This document shows, piece after piece, positions 34,001 through 44,400 of a DNA stretch of 64,000 nt. The notes under the pieces were generated by a model that saw only the letters and a list, made by a program, of their open reading frames with translations, made no database searches and was not told the DNA's origin. The DNA lies in contig OU744454.1 in NCBI GenBank assembly GCA_916610825.1, positions 11,225,178 to 11,289,177 on the forward strand, read 5' to 3'. This stretch comes from Haliclystus octoradiatus. Its lineage: Eukaryota > Cnidaria > Staurozoa > Stauromedusae > Haliclystidae. Within the stretch, counting starts at the first letter, position 1. Each line of letters starts with the position of its first letter. The translations under genes and the position numbers were made by a program.

Positions 34001-35314
34001 CGTATTTCTCTTGTTTAAAACTTTCCAATTGACTGATTTCGATTTACGTGTGGATTAGATGGTAGCTTTTGTGCATACCTACAGTTTTCGTTTGTCAAAG
34101 TAGGGTCTGCGAAACGATGGCATAATCTCAGTTCAAGTTCATGAAAAACTGTGAAGATCAATCAGCTTCAATCGAATTGAAGTCATTCTGTTAACTCAGA
34201 ACATTTTTTCCTTGGTCACAAAGGATTGCGTCGTCCTCTTTTGAAGTCTGCGAACTGAGATTCTGCTAGAATTCAAATTTGATCACTTTTGGTCGTCTAT
34301 AATTGTTAATTCCTCTTAGGACTACGGGGAACTGATTTTTTTGTCAATAAGCAGATGAGTACAGTCTTCTGAAGGTGGGATGAATGACATTGACAATCGT
34401 TGCTTATATGTAGTGAAAGATTTCAAAGTGATCTGCTGTGCCTTGCATGATATCACAAAACATAGCATGTACAGTTATTGCTGTTAAGGAAACGGCCCAC
34501 AGACATATAGAAATATTAGAAACATTGCACAGAAAAATTCTGTAGCGTTTCGATTAATTTTTTATATGATTCCAATTATTTACAATGCAAACAGAGTTAT
34601 CAATAGAAAAATGGTTTAAAAATCAGCTTGTCCATTATATTTGTTTTTTATTGAAAGAGATTATACTAACTAGATGTATGTAGTCTGTTGATACCAATTG
34701 TGAGATTGTGTCTATTCTAAGAAACAATTACTAGCAGTCTTATGCGAAGAATGCATTTTGTTTGAAATAAACTGGACAAGAATTTCAATTTTATATCTAA
34801 CTTGCAGAGAAGACTATTTTCTAACAAACTGCTAAATTCCTAATTGTGTATATCATTGCGCATTTTTCTTGATTTCTATTTGCTCTTGCTAAATAGAGAT
34901 TTATGTTTACTTTAGAAAAAGCTATCCAAACAAATTAACCTGCAACTGAATTCGATGTAGCCTAAAATCGTATGATTTTCACATAATTTATTGATATATC
35001 ACTTGCAAGTTAGTAATCTTCAACCTAGGGAAACTATTTTCTTTTGTTTAATAGGTGATGCTGGTGATTCGTTCAGTATCCAAAGTAGTTTGCGATTTAC
35101 AACAACTGATCATGACTTCGATCAGAAAGAATATAATTGTGCTGATAGATACGAAGGGGGATGGTGGTATATTCAGTGTGCTCATGCAGTATTGACTAAT
35201 AACTATGACCCTAACGCAGGAACATGTAATTGGGGTGGTCTCATTTGGATGGCATGGAAGGGTGGTTGCAGTCTAACCTCAGCTGAAATGAAAATAAGGC
35301 CAAAGATTGACTGA
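24706..35314 (+). CDS. Secreted PAN/apple-like, three-TSP1, fibrinogen-domain protein (gene 2, complete)
   Basis: The exons are 24706-25065, 26492-26522, 27698-27865, 29203-29373, 30766-30936, 33589-33846 and 35055-35314. They total 1419 nt: 472 residues plus stop, with one frame kept through six GT-AG introns. Order: signal peptide (about 1-20), Cys-rich PAN/apple-like domain (about 21-120), linker (121-130), TSP1 repeats at about 131-186, 187-243 and 244-300, and FReD (301-472). The FReD is short because the usual N-terminal sub-domain is absent. WxxW motifs (possible C-mannosylation) occur in all three TSP1 repeats and CSASCG (possible O-fucosylation) in the second. From the families, this should be an extracellular protein involved in recognition or adhesion; ligand and role are unknown. 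The tandem paralogue at 1-8629 and relics between them show an expanding family. Confidence 0.85.
26492..26522 (+). CDS. Gene 2 exon 2: 31-nt linker exon
   Basis: It reads VEDVCTIDVP plus one base. The phase 0 start and phase 1 end are exactly what is needed to join exon 1 to the phase 1 TSP1 exon. The acceptor is TTTTTAAG and the donor GTAAAT. It adds one Cys. A very small exon, supported by frame and splice sites only. Confidence 0.65.
27698..27865 (+). CDS. Gene 2 exon 3: TSP1 repeat 1
   Basis: 56 codons, phase 1-1. QWSTWEDGPCSVICG begins the repeat, and six Cys are in the standard spacing to NSCSG. NCSN is a possible N-glycosylation site. Confidence 0.85.
28522..28798. repeat. 71-bp tandem repeat, about 3.9 copies, in intron 3 of gene 2
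   Basis: Units start at 28522, 28593, 28664 and 28735 and differ at only a few bases, indicating recent expansion. It lies between TSP1 exons 1 and 2. Confidence 0.95.
29203..29373 (+). CDS. Gene 2 exon 4: TSP1 repeat 2
   Basis: 57 codons, phase 1-1. GGWSNW and CSASCGGGVKTEARSC are textbook TSP1 features, and six Cys are present. Confidence 0.9.
30766..30936 (+). CDS. Gene 2 exon 5: TSP1 repeat 3 (degenerate)
   Basis: 57 codons, phase 1-1. GGWSDW and TETRAC are kept, but only four Cys remain. The first pair is spaced CX5C and the last two Cys are missing (LITYNEGINSG). It is homologous to the exon at the left edge of the window. Confidence 0.8.
30937..33588 (+). other. Intron 5 of gene 2
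   Basis: 2652 bp. Scanned for an exon encoding the missing FReD N-terminal sub-domain (Cys pair, VYCDM-like motif); none seen. Its right part aligns with 3617-4340 of gene 1. Confidence 0.5.
33589..33846 (+). CDS. Gene 2 exon 6: FReD exon A
   Basis: 258 nt, phase 1-1, starting GWVVFLRRIDG and ending NGYSG. It is closely similar to 4341-4598 of gene 1. Confidence 0.9.
35055..35314 (+). CDS. Gene 2 exon 7: FReD exon B with stop codon
   Basis: The acceptor is TTAATAG. DAGDSFS, TTTDHDFD, NCADRYEGGWWYIQC and AEMKIRP lead to TGA at 35312-35314. The extra Cys pair (GTCNW, GGCSL) matches gene 1. Confidence 0.9.
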
Positions 35315-35567
35315 GAAGCATACATCAGCAAACAAAAACTATGAGAAGGACATGATTTTCTCAGTTTTCATACTTATGCACTGGCTGTTGGTTATGATTT
35401 CACTTTGACTGAGTTGTATTTTACTCTTGATGTCACTGCACATTATTGTTGGTTTACATATATGTATTCTATGTTTGCTCTGTCTGTTTTGCTGTCTTAT
35501 GTAGAAGTGCTACTAATATTGCAAATGTAAAAATCACAGAATATACTAAAATCACTAAAAGCAACGA

Positions 35568-35573
35568 AATAAA
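35568..35573 (+). promoter_or_regulatory. Candidate polyadenylation signal of gene 2
   Basis: AATAAA lies 254 bases after the stop, in 3' sequence conserved with gene 1. Confidence 0.5.
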
Positions 35574-36484
35574 CTAAAGAGAATCCATATACAGCAGAAA
35601 TTAAAACATCGACAAGATATTTGTGTTTGCGAAAATTAAATTTTTGCTGGATGCATTTTTCTTGGCTCTGAAAATAATGCTGGCTGAGATTAAATCATAG
35701 ACATGTTATAAAATTTAATATTTTAAGTATTTAAACAAACAAATTTATCCCTTTGCGATTCCGTGGTGTGCCAATAGTTTCAATTTATAACGTGTGTCCT
35801 CTGATGGAAAAAACTCATGCTTGCAGTGAAACTTCTCTTAAGAGCGCATAATCAGCAAATGTCAAGTCCAAATAATTTATTTACAAATAATTATGGCATT
35901 ATTTATGGCTGAAAAACGTCTAGTAAAGCACTAAACACGCAGATAAATAACTATTTTTGACTATATCCTTAATTATTCGGAACTGTTTATAAGAATTCAT
36001 TCTTATTGCAGTTCAGATATTAGATTGGTCTCTTCCAGACGTTTTCCTTAGCAAAAGCATAACAAAGTTTGCCATGATATTGCTAAGTCTTGAAGAAATC
36101 GCTAAATGAAAATGCAATTTACAAATGAGTTATGATCACAGTAGAACAAAGCGTTCATTATCTTTTATAATTTACCGTTTATTATATCACTTCAAACACT
36201 TAAGAATACATACGTGTACTACTACTGTCAAGTTGGATACTGCATATCTATTTATCAACGGCATATACTAACTTGGAAAACCAATGTCGAAGAATGATCT
36301 TCAATCGGTGTCCGCACTTTTTCCTCTAGTATTTCTTGAAGTATGACTATTTAGCTTTTATATATTTTGCATTATATATTCAATGATGATATAAACAATT
36401 CCGAATATCTTATATATTCTGAAATGAATAATAACTTACGATTAAATAAGTGAGAAATTTTATCAAATCATAGAATAATAACGT
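35574..36484. other. Intergenic sequence, nothing recognised
   Basis: AT-rich sequence between the end of gene 2 and the foldback element, with no gene or repeat identified. Confidence 0.4.
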
Positions 36485-36493
36485 ACATCAAAC

Positions 36494-37177
36494 AGCATGG
36501 TAGTCAAATCTTTTGTAGCCATTTTGAAATTTTTTATCTTGAATATATTTGGTATGAAAATGATGCAGAATTCTTTGGTATGATCATATAAGTCAATCCG
36601 GAAAGAAAAAACATTAAAAATGTGACACCGGAACTAGTGCCAGACTCTTTTCGTTCAAATAAAATGGGTCTGCTTAAAAAGGTCGGGTGTAAAATTGTTT
36701 TGCATAAATCTTAATTATTTTTGCTGGTAATTGTACCTTGACATATTTGCTTGGATTCTAACGTGTGATTTTTTTGATTGGTAAAGAAACAAAAAAGTTG
36801 TAGTGTTTTGACGTTTCAAAAAGCAGTCACGCTCCAGCTGTTTTAAAAAGTTTCTAAACATCTGATTGAATAACTTTTTTTGTTTCTTCACCAATCAAAA
36901 AAGTACACTGTAGAATCCAAGCAAATATGTCAAGGTACAATTACCAGCAAAAATAATTAAGATTTATGCAAAGAAATTTTACACCCGACCTTTTTAAGAA
37001 GACCCATTTTATTTGAACGAAAAGAGCCTGGCACTAGTTCCGGTGTCATATTTTTAATGTTTTTTCTTTCCGGATTGACTTATATGATCATACCAAAGAA
37101 TTCTGCATCATTTTCATACCTAATATATTCAAGATAAAAAATTTCAAAATGGCTACAAAAGATTTGACTACCATGCT
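36494..37177. mobile_element. Foldback DNA transposon with long inverted repeats, Mutator-like
   Basis: Two 306-bp arms (36494-36799 and 36872-37177) are near-perfect inverted copies around a 72-bp centre. The outer ends are AGCATGGTAGTC and its complement. The 9-bp sequence ACATCAAAC flanks both sides (36485-36493 and 37178-37186) as a target-site duplication. A 9-bp duplication with long terminal repeats is characteristic of Mutator-like elements; the class is inferred from that. There is no coding capacity, so it would need a transposase from elsewhere. Confidence 0.88.
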
Positions 37178-37529
37178 ACATCAAACGGGATATTTGAACA
37201 ACCATCTCGACGTTTGAGCAATAATGCCTCTCAGCAACTATGTGAAATGTTCATGGTCGTTGTGAAGTGAAGTCAATTTACGTAAACAGCATTATCATTA
37301 CCCACAGAAGAAGCATTGGGAGAAATTTCGCATTAGTAATATTTTCATAAGTTTGGGAAATAGTAACAGTTATAATTATCTGACATTTGCTAGGAGAATA
37401 ATTCTTCTTTCCGACTTTAGCATGCATTGAAGGTGTGACAGTCTCGCAAATGGGAAAGTTTATTTGTACCAATATGGCGAGAATGATACCATATTAATAT
37501 AACTATCAATAAATTCTTAGTCATTAATA

Positions 37530-38275
37530 AAGAAATCTGTTTTGAGATAAAAGCTACGTTGGTGTGTGTTGATATAAAATATCTAGCAGAAGGAACACAG
37601 ATATAAAAGCATTGAAGAAAATTTTAAAATGCCGTCGGCGTTCGAGCAATTCGAAAATAAATCAAAATATGATAAGGCTATTAAAGCGTATTCGGAGAAT
37701 TTAAAGTTATTAACTCTGAGTTAATCAAAAAATTGTATAAGAGTGTTTATATAATTTATAATTTAATATACATATATGAACACTTTGGTTTACGAGAGGG
37801 CAGGTTTTGATTTTCAGACTTTATTTCCATACTTAACGAAAGATTTTTAATCGTTATTTAATTAAGCTTTCATTACGCTGTTCAGCAATAAGAACAAGAC
37901 ACATTACATTGCTACAGTTTAGAAATATAGAATAGCGTATCTTGACATTGTTCTCTTGTTGTGAATATTAATTGAATGTAAACACTGAACAATTCTCCTT
38001 CTAGCAATCAGAATATTATCAGCAGGAGTGACCAACATATCAAATAATCATACCTGAAATTATTGTTATAGTATAATTCTCCAGCAATGAAGACTAGTAA
38101 TTCTTTGAAACTTGATCAATTTGTAAAAGATAATTAAACCCGAAAACCATGTGCTACCGAAGTAATTAGCTATCGATGTAAATATTTCCAATCCCAATTA
38201 TTTTAAAAGTAATATATCTTCCATTGCAAATCTTTAAGTTAAATAAGATTTGCCTTTTATTCGAAAATTTGCCAT
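37530..38275. repeat. Diverged third copy of the 1.9-kb repeat family (partial)
   Basis: It aligns with about 55210-56090 and 62780-63660. Shared landmarks are TGGCGTTCGA/CGGCGTTCGA followed by ATTCGAAAA, TATAATTTATTATTTAATATA-like sequence, AATAAGAACAAGACACA and TTTTATTCGAAA. Many indels separate it from the other two, so it is older. Confidence 0.6.
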
Positions 38276-38587
38276 TATGAGACACATTCCATACTATCAA
38301 AGAGTACAGACACTTCTGAGATCCACTAATTTTTAAATCCTGCTATCAATTTATCCAATAAAATATGACGCTGTATAGATCCTTTATAAATATCTGTTCT
38401 TTGACTTTTAATCTTCTAGAAATAAAATTCTTACAATTTAATTATTTGTCTATTAGCAGGAGGGAATATCCTTCGTTTAGGGAATCCTCTATACGCTTTA
38501 ATGAACTACTATTTCACAGGAAGATGATTTCCTTCATCGGTAATGAAATGTGTGATTCTCCCCTGTATTGACTATGAAAATTGGTAA

Positions 38588-38690
38588 TTTGGAAGTGTTC
38601 TTCTGCACTATTTTACAATTTTAGCCTTTAAATTCTCAATTGTTTGATATTCTACTGTCCTCATATATTTCTGAAAATGGTGCATCCCTT
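38588..38690. repeat. Dispersed repeat, copy 1 (partner at about 52846-52940)
   Basis: TTTGGAAGTGTTCTTCTGCAC, AAATTCTCAA(T/C)TGTTT and TACTGTCCT match the second site in order over about 90 bp with scattered differences. The family is unidentified. Confidence 0.55.
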
Positions 38691-39974
38691 TCCTAAATAT
38701 ATCGAAGCCCCTCCCCCCAGGTACATAAATACATAGAGAAAGTAATCTCGAGAACTTCCATGAGAAATAATCCACAAAACAATATTTCGTATTTACTTCT
38801 TCTGGATATGTGTAGAATGCTCGCAGACTCAAAACAAAACATCTCTAAAGTGTAGAGTCTGCGCAACACCGAAAACTTCTTGTAATCTGAAAGCCAGCAC
38901 GGTTCTCAAAAACCCTTTTTATGTCTCGATTTCAATAACCAAAGACTTGCTATCGTGCGTTGTTACGGGTTAATTTAGCATTTTGAAATGTTGTGATCAA
39001 AATGTCGCTGCATCATGGCGACACTTAAAACTCAAGCGCAAGACATATTTCACTGTATTCTTTATAATAGTATACATGATAAAAGGCAGATAGAAATTTA
39101 GTTTCTCAGAGAGTATTGTGATCAATCCTAAAGAAGAGCTACAATTTCTAAATTGTTTGGTTGACAATAACTCATCTAATTAAAATTTGAAAAAGTCGTG
39201 TATACATGTTTTGAAACGTATCAAATGTATTTGAAGAGAACTTGTAAAGCTTAAGGAAGAAGAAGTTTTATTACCCTAACTTCTAATTCTGCTTTGAGAA
39301 GACTTGTGGATGCGCTAATAATTCATCAGCGTGCACGGATTGGAGTACGCTATTGAAGAAGGGTTTGACCAGTACACCAACTAAGAGAAAATATGATGGT
39401 GTTTCTACATGACAACGTAAAGAAGTAGTTATCATCAATAACTCTGATGAAGAACTGTAACTTCGAAAACTATGACCACATACCTTTATAATTGTACCAG
39501 AAGGATTCATGGAATTACATCTCAAATTTTATACAATTATCATTACAGATACAAGTTAAAGTGAACAAAATATATATTAGTCGACTGATAGTTTGTACCA
39601 ATTGATGTATTTGAAACATGACACACTCCAACTGATAATGATCAAATATAACCGGTAAATATTATGAAATCAATGATCTTTTAATCAATAGTTATATATT
39701 ATAAAATGATTTAGAACAGATCCAAGTAATGACATACGTAACCACATAATAATTTAGAATACACCAATGTAGCGACATCTGAAGGCTACAAGGTTGACCT
39801 CTCCTGAAAATTGAAAGTTATCAACATTAATTTGACACCATAGTCACTAGAATAAGATATTCTGGAAGCGCTAACAATAGGTATTGTTCGAACCATTGTC
39901 CATCTGGCTTTGATTTGATGAGGTTGAACCACTGGGTTACCAGACCTCCCAGACTGCATGAAAGTATTTAAAAG
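38691..39974. other. Unassigned stretch upstream of the C2H2/P-like pseudogene
   Basis: Mostly featureless. A plus-strand reading near 39288-39450 (KTCGCANNSSACTDW, later STPTKRKYDG) looks coding but is interrupted by stops. It could be a decayed exon of the following gene; no splice structure could be fixed. Confidence 0.3.
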
Positions 39975-41237
39975 ATGGCGTTTCGAAGTGGAGATGATTG
40001 TACTTCTGGCTTTGATTTGGATGTATTCTTTGATATATTCGAGCAAGATTTACTTGAAGATAGCGAGTCAATGGATCAACTTGCTGCTGATTCATTTGAC
40101 AAGGTAAGTTTTGTTTTATGTTTGTCAATTCCATCCTTCAATTAACGATGTATTTTGATCATTTAACAAGGTGGGATTGTGTGTTTTTGCCAATATGCAA
40201 AATTAATAATTACTACTTCATGTGAAGTTGAAATGATGTCTTCATTATTTCAAAGCAAACCATGTACAAAACTGTTGTGGTTTTGAAAAATATTCAAGCG
40301 ATATTTTGATTTTCTTTCTCAGAAAAATACTAACCAGGAACCAATTATTTGCGATATTTGCTGAGAAAATTTCTTGTCTAACGATAGGACTTCGCAGGCA
40401 TTTCGACTCGAAGCATACAGCAGAAAATATAATTTCTTTATCAAATGATGCCTTTATCATGTTTGATAAAATAAAATGATCTTTAGAAAGAGCAATAAAC
40501 AAGATCAAGACTGATACATGCTACTCAGATGAAATTCGTTTGCCATTTTCAGAACTTGTACCTGACCTGAATATTGTCTGCTGCTAACGTTTGACGGAGT
40601 ATTAGAACATGCAAGGGATCATGAAGTCTTTCTCGGGAAAATTTTATGCACTACTAATTCCGCCTACAATGCCACTTCTTTCAGATCTTAGCTACCACCA
40701 GAATATAATTTTACTTACTGAGTTTGAATGATTCAGTTGACTCAAGTGAGGCTCTTGTTTTGACCGACAGACAAATATCGTCGTTAGAGTACTTGGTAGG
40801 ACATTGTTGTCATAAAATTTATTGCAAATTCAGGAAGCAAAATAAGTACAAGGATTGACTAGAATATTTAAGGAAATGGAAAACTGACAATATGCGACAG
40901 CTAGTTGATTCTAAAGACAGGGGTGGCCTATGGAAGATGAACCAAAATATAATAAATATCTTTACATCTGTCGAACTCATATTTCAAACTGATGTTGCAA
41001 AGCATGTAAAAAATATTGACCATAATAAAATTATTGCAGAGACAATAATCAAGCCATCAGTTGTAACAAATTTGAAGGAATTAATTCTTGAAGATGACAA
41101 TGAAACAAGCATGTAACCTGATAGAGCAATTGTTGAGGTTGTATACTAGAATCCGTTGCCACTCGTATAGCAAAGACATCAAGCAAAACTCTCTTGCTAC
41201 AAAAAGACGTTCATTAAGAACAACATTAAAAAAATAA
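39975..41237 (+). pseudogene. Decayed gene: C2H2 zinc finger plus P/THAP-transposase-like C-terminal region
   Basis: A possible exon 1 (39975-40103, 43 codons from ATG, acidic, ending in a GTAAGT donor) joins in frame to sequence after a CTCAG acceptor at 40322. The continuation, after one base shift, gives a C2H2 finger (CDIC, then LRRHFDSKH). It then runs through ISSLEYLVGHCCHKIYCKF and SKDRGGLWKMNQNIINIF to TRIRCHSYSKDI and ends SLRTTLKK. The Tyr-x-x-Gly and GGLW motifs resemble the C-terminal region of P-element/THAP9-like proteins. At least five stops or shifts interrupt it. It converges on the P-like transposase pseudogene, with 176 bp between the two 3' ends. Its natural family is unknown to me. 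Confidence 0.5.
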
Positions 41238-41413
41238 CCACATTTGTTACATTTATACTGCTTAAAATTTTCTAAATTTATTGTATATCTACTATAGTTT
41301 GACAAGTGTTATTGTATGGCATTTAATGATACTGACCATATTTGTTATTATCTTTGTTTAGTTACTTATTGATTATGCAATTATATTATACTATTCGACA
41401 TCATTCATTTATA

Positions 41414-44400
41414 TTATTCATCATTGTTACTATCTTTTGAAACATTTCCAGCAATAGGCGCCACGGTGTACTGCATTATGATGATGTTATCATGATATCC
41501 TGATTTGAAAACATTTGGGTTGTCTTGGCTTCTTCCTATCGCTCGCTACTTTCCAAAATACCTTTCTAGGTCATCTCTTGTCAAAATTTCTCACTCAATA
41601 CGTATTTTATACCCCGCTGTTTAAAAGATAGGGTATTAACTGGGTCAATTAATACACTGTAATCTGTAAGCCATGATGTGTCTGGGTAGAGATAAACATT
41701 TTTCTCCTGTCAGCTTCTTGAAAATTTCCCTTCCTGTCATAGATTGATTGTTTCCATTTCTTGAAATATTCTAGAAACTCTGTTAGAAACCAAGTGAATC
41801 TTGGAGCAGTGGGTGACGAGTAAGGTGCTAGTTGAGGCTTTGTTTTCATAACATACTCTTGTTTATTTCTCACAATTTAAGGCATCAAGGAAGCTGTCCA
41901 TCATTCTGATATAGGCTGCTGTTCCAAGAGATTCATCTGACCCAAATGACGCCAATACCTTTGCAACACTTGTGCTTAAAACCTAGACAGCCAGCCTAAC
42001 ATTCATTTTGGAGTATGGAGTAAGGAAAATGTGCTGATGTGTGAGGTTTGGAAATAGCTTGTGTCCACATTCCAAATCTTCATTGTAAATACTGCTAATA
42101 TGGTACCACAGAAGATATTTGCCATCATTCCACATTAATCGTGATGTTGTGCCAGACTGGTACAAACAATTACGCGATGTCTTTATCAAATGTGGTGCAT
42201 CAGAGAAGAAATTGATGAATGAATTTGGAGAGAAAATATTTTGGGCTTTGTGGACATTGTTTGTGCTGGAGCCTTCCATATAACCATGAAGGTTGAAGAA
42301 ATTACGATTTGAAGAGGCTCCATCAGCAACAGCTGCTGCAACTCTCAATGCACACGACATTTCTAAAATTCCTACTCCTTTCCAGAACAATGAAAATAGC
42401 TGGATTCCAGTAACACCAGCAGTAGCAAATGTAGCGAAACTGTAAGACAAAGGATTGACAATATTATTTACCAAGAAGACTAGTATATGGGTTGCAAGTT
42501 GGTCGTTTGCTTTCACAAGGTTATCAGTCACGTCAGCATCACCAAGATAAACAAATCCTATCAGCTCTCCTGAATGTTTATCCCACACGAGATCTTCTTG
42601 TACTTTCATTTCATCAAATGCAATAATTATAAAACGCTCACAGTCTGCATAGTGCTCCGTTTTGAGCTTAAGGTCATCTGCAACCATTGTATTGAAACCT
42701 TTCATGGGCTTGATCACATTTCTATAACTCCGCAACGTCCGTTGACTCGGTAAGATCAAAATGCCTGTGCCATCTTTTTTTATTGTAACGTAACTCTTTA
42801 TAGGCAGCTGGTGACTTTGCCGCTACTGCTACACTCTTAAAACTTAAAGTATAAAAGCATGACATTTGGGGTGTGAATTCACACTTTTGGGGTGTAAATG
42901 CAAATGCAAAAAATTTACCCCTCATTTTTGCATTTACACCTTAGGGGTGTAAATGCAATTTACACCCCTAATGGGTGTAAATGCACTACCCTAGAAGTTG
43001 AAAATGCAATCCTAAATATTTCTCAAATTGACCGTACTTTTACAGGAAATGTTTGTTTGGCATTGCTTTCGTATTCGCAGTTGAAATGATGATACAAGTA
43101 GTATTATTTAAGCTGATGCGGTACATAGTATTGCAAATGGCAGCAGATAATGATAACATTCAATATTCTAATTGAAGCATTTAATTTGCAGAAATGATAT
43201 ACTACGATTATAATAATATGTTCAAGTGAAAATTGTAAGCATACATGTTATGATATATACAATATACAACCCATTACAGAATTACATAACTTAGTTAGCA
43301 GTTCTCTTTACAACCAGTAATAATTTTTATTGTTCAGGTAAGTAGCTAGTACTGTATCAGTTTTGAATAATTGCATTACTGATCAATAAACAGGCCAACG
43401 AATGTTCCTGTGATTGTTATTGATTTCTTTTAAAAACTTTTTCAATTGTATTGAATTCCAAAGTGTAAAATAAATTAAATGTAAATTGAACTATAGACCA
43501 GAGCATAAATATAAGATCCAACTTAGATAAAAATGATTCTTCCCGTAGATGTACAGTACAGTGGTTTTAGTAAATGTAATAATCTGGAGATGAAAAATGA
43601 AAAGAAAATTAAAAACAATTATAATAAAATTTCAAACGTGTGAAACAAGTGTATTCACAAGCAACTCAGTTTTAATGACACAGATGGATAGAATTAGTAG
43701 CAAATGTTGGTCACTGTCAACACACTCTTATAGACATAGTTGACCTACATACAAGCATGAAACTTCAACTACACGTGGATTTAGGAATGGGAAATTGTAA
43801 TAGTGAAATTTATATAAAATGGTAAGATATAGGATTGGAAATTTGGAACATGAACATTTTGTATTTATATCAATCTCTAAACTAAATTTGATACATATAT
43901 CATAGATGGCAAATGAAAAGGTTAGAGCATTGTAGGTGTTATTACTACTCTATATGTAATTTTAACAATGTACAATGTAATTAAGATAAAATTCAGTGAG
44001 AAAAAATTAGGAACCAAGGCCATATTCTATAATGCCATGCTATTTTGAAAATTAAGCACTGCTGAAAAAGTAGTCAGCTAAAGTGTTTATGAAGTGAAAC
44101 CTGTATATAACAACCAGCAATTAGATTCATTAGGATTCATTTGAAAGAAAAAACTGGTTTAGACTCAGAAGAATAAACTGTTTTAGTCATTGAAGGATTA
44201 AAAGCAGGTTTGACCGTATATGAGGATATCAAGAGGTACTTAAAGATAATTTACGATATTGGTAATCGTGTTCACCTGACATCCAAGTAATAGTATAATC
44301 TGATTTTATTTCTAATTGTGTACAAATAAAAACAGTTAGCAAGTAATTAGTATATGATGTGATTAACAAGCTTCTCTCCAGGTCTGAAAGAAAGATGCTT

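Noticed and set aside
37653..37725. Possible small protein beginning MPSAFEQFENKSKYD
   Set aside because: The matching positions in repeat copies A and B have stops directly after the start, and the stretch belongs to a non-coding repeat family.
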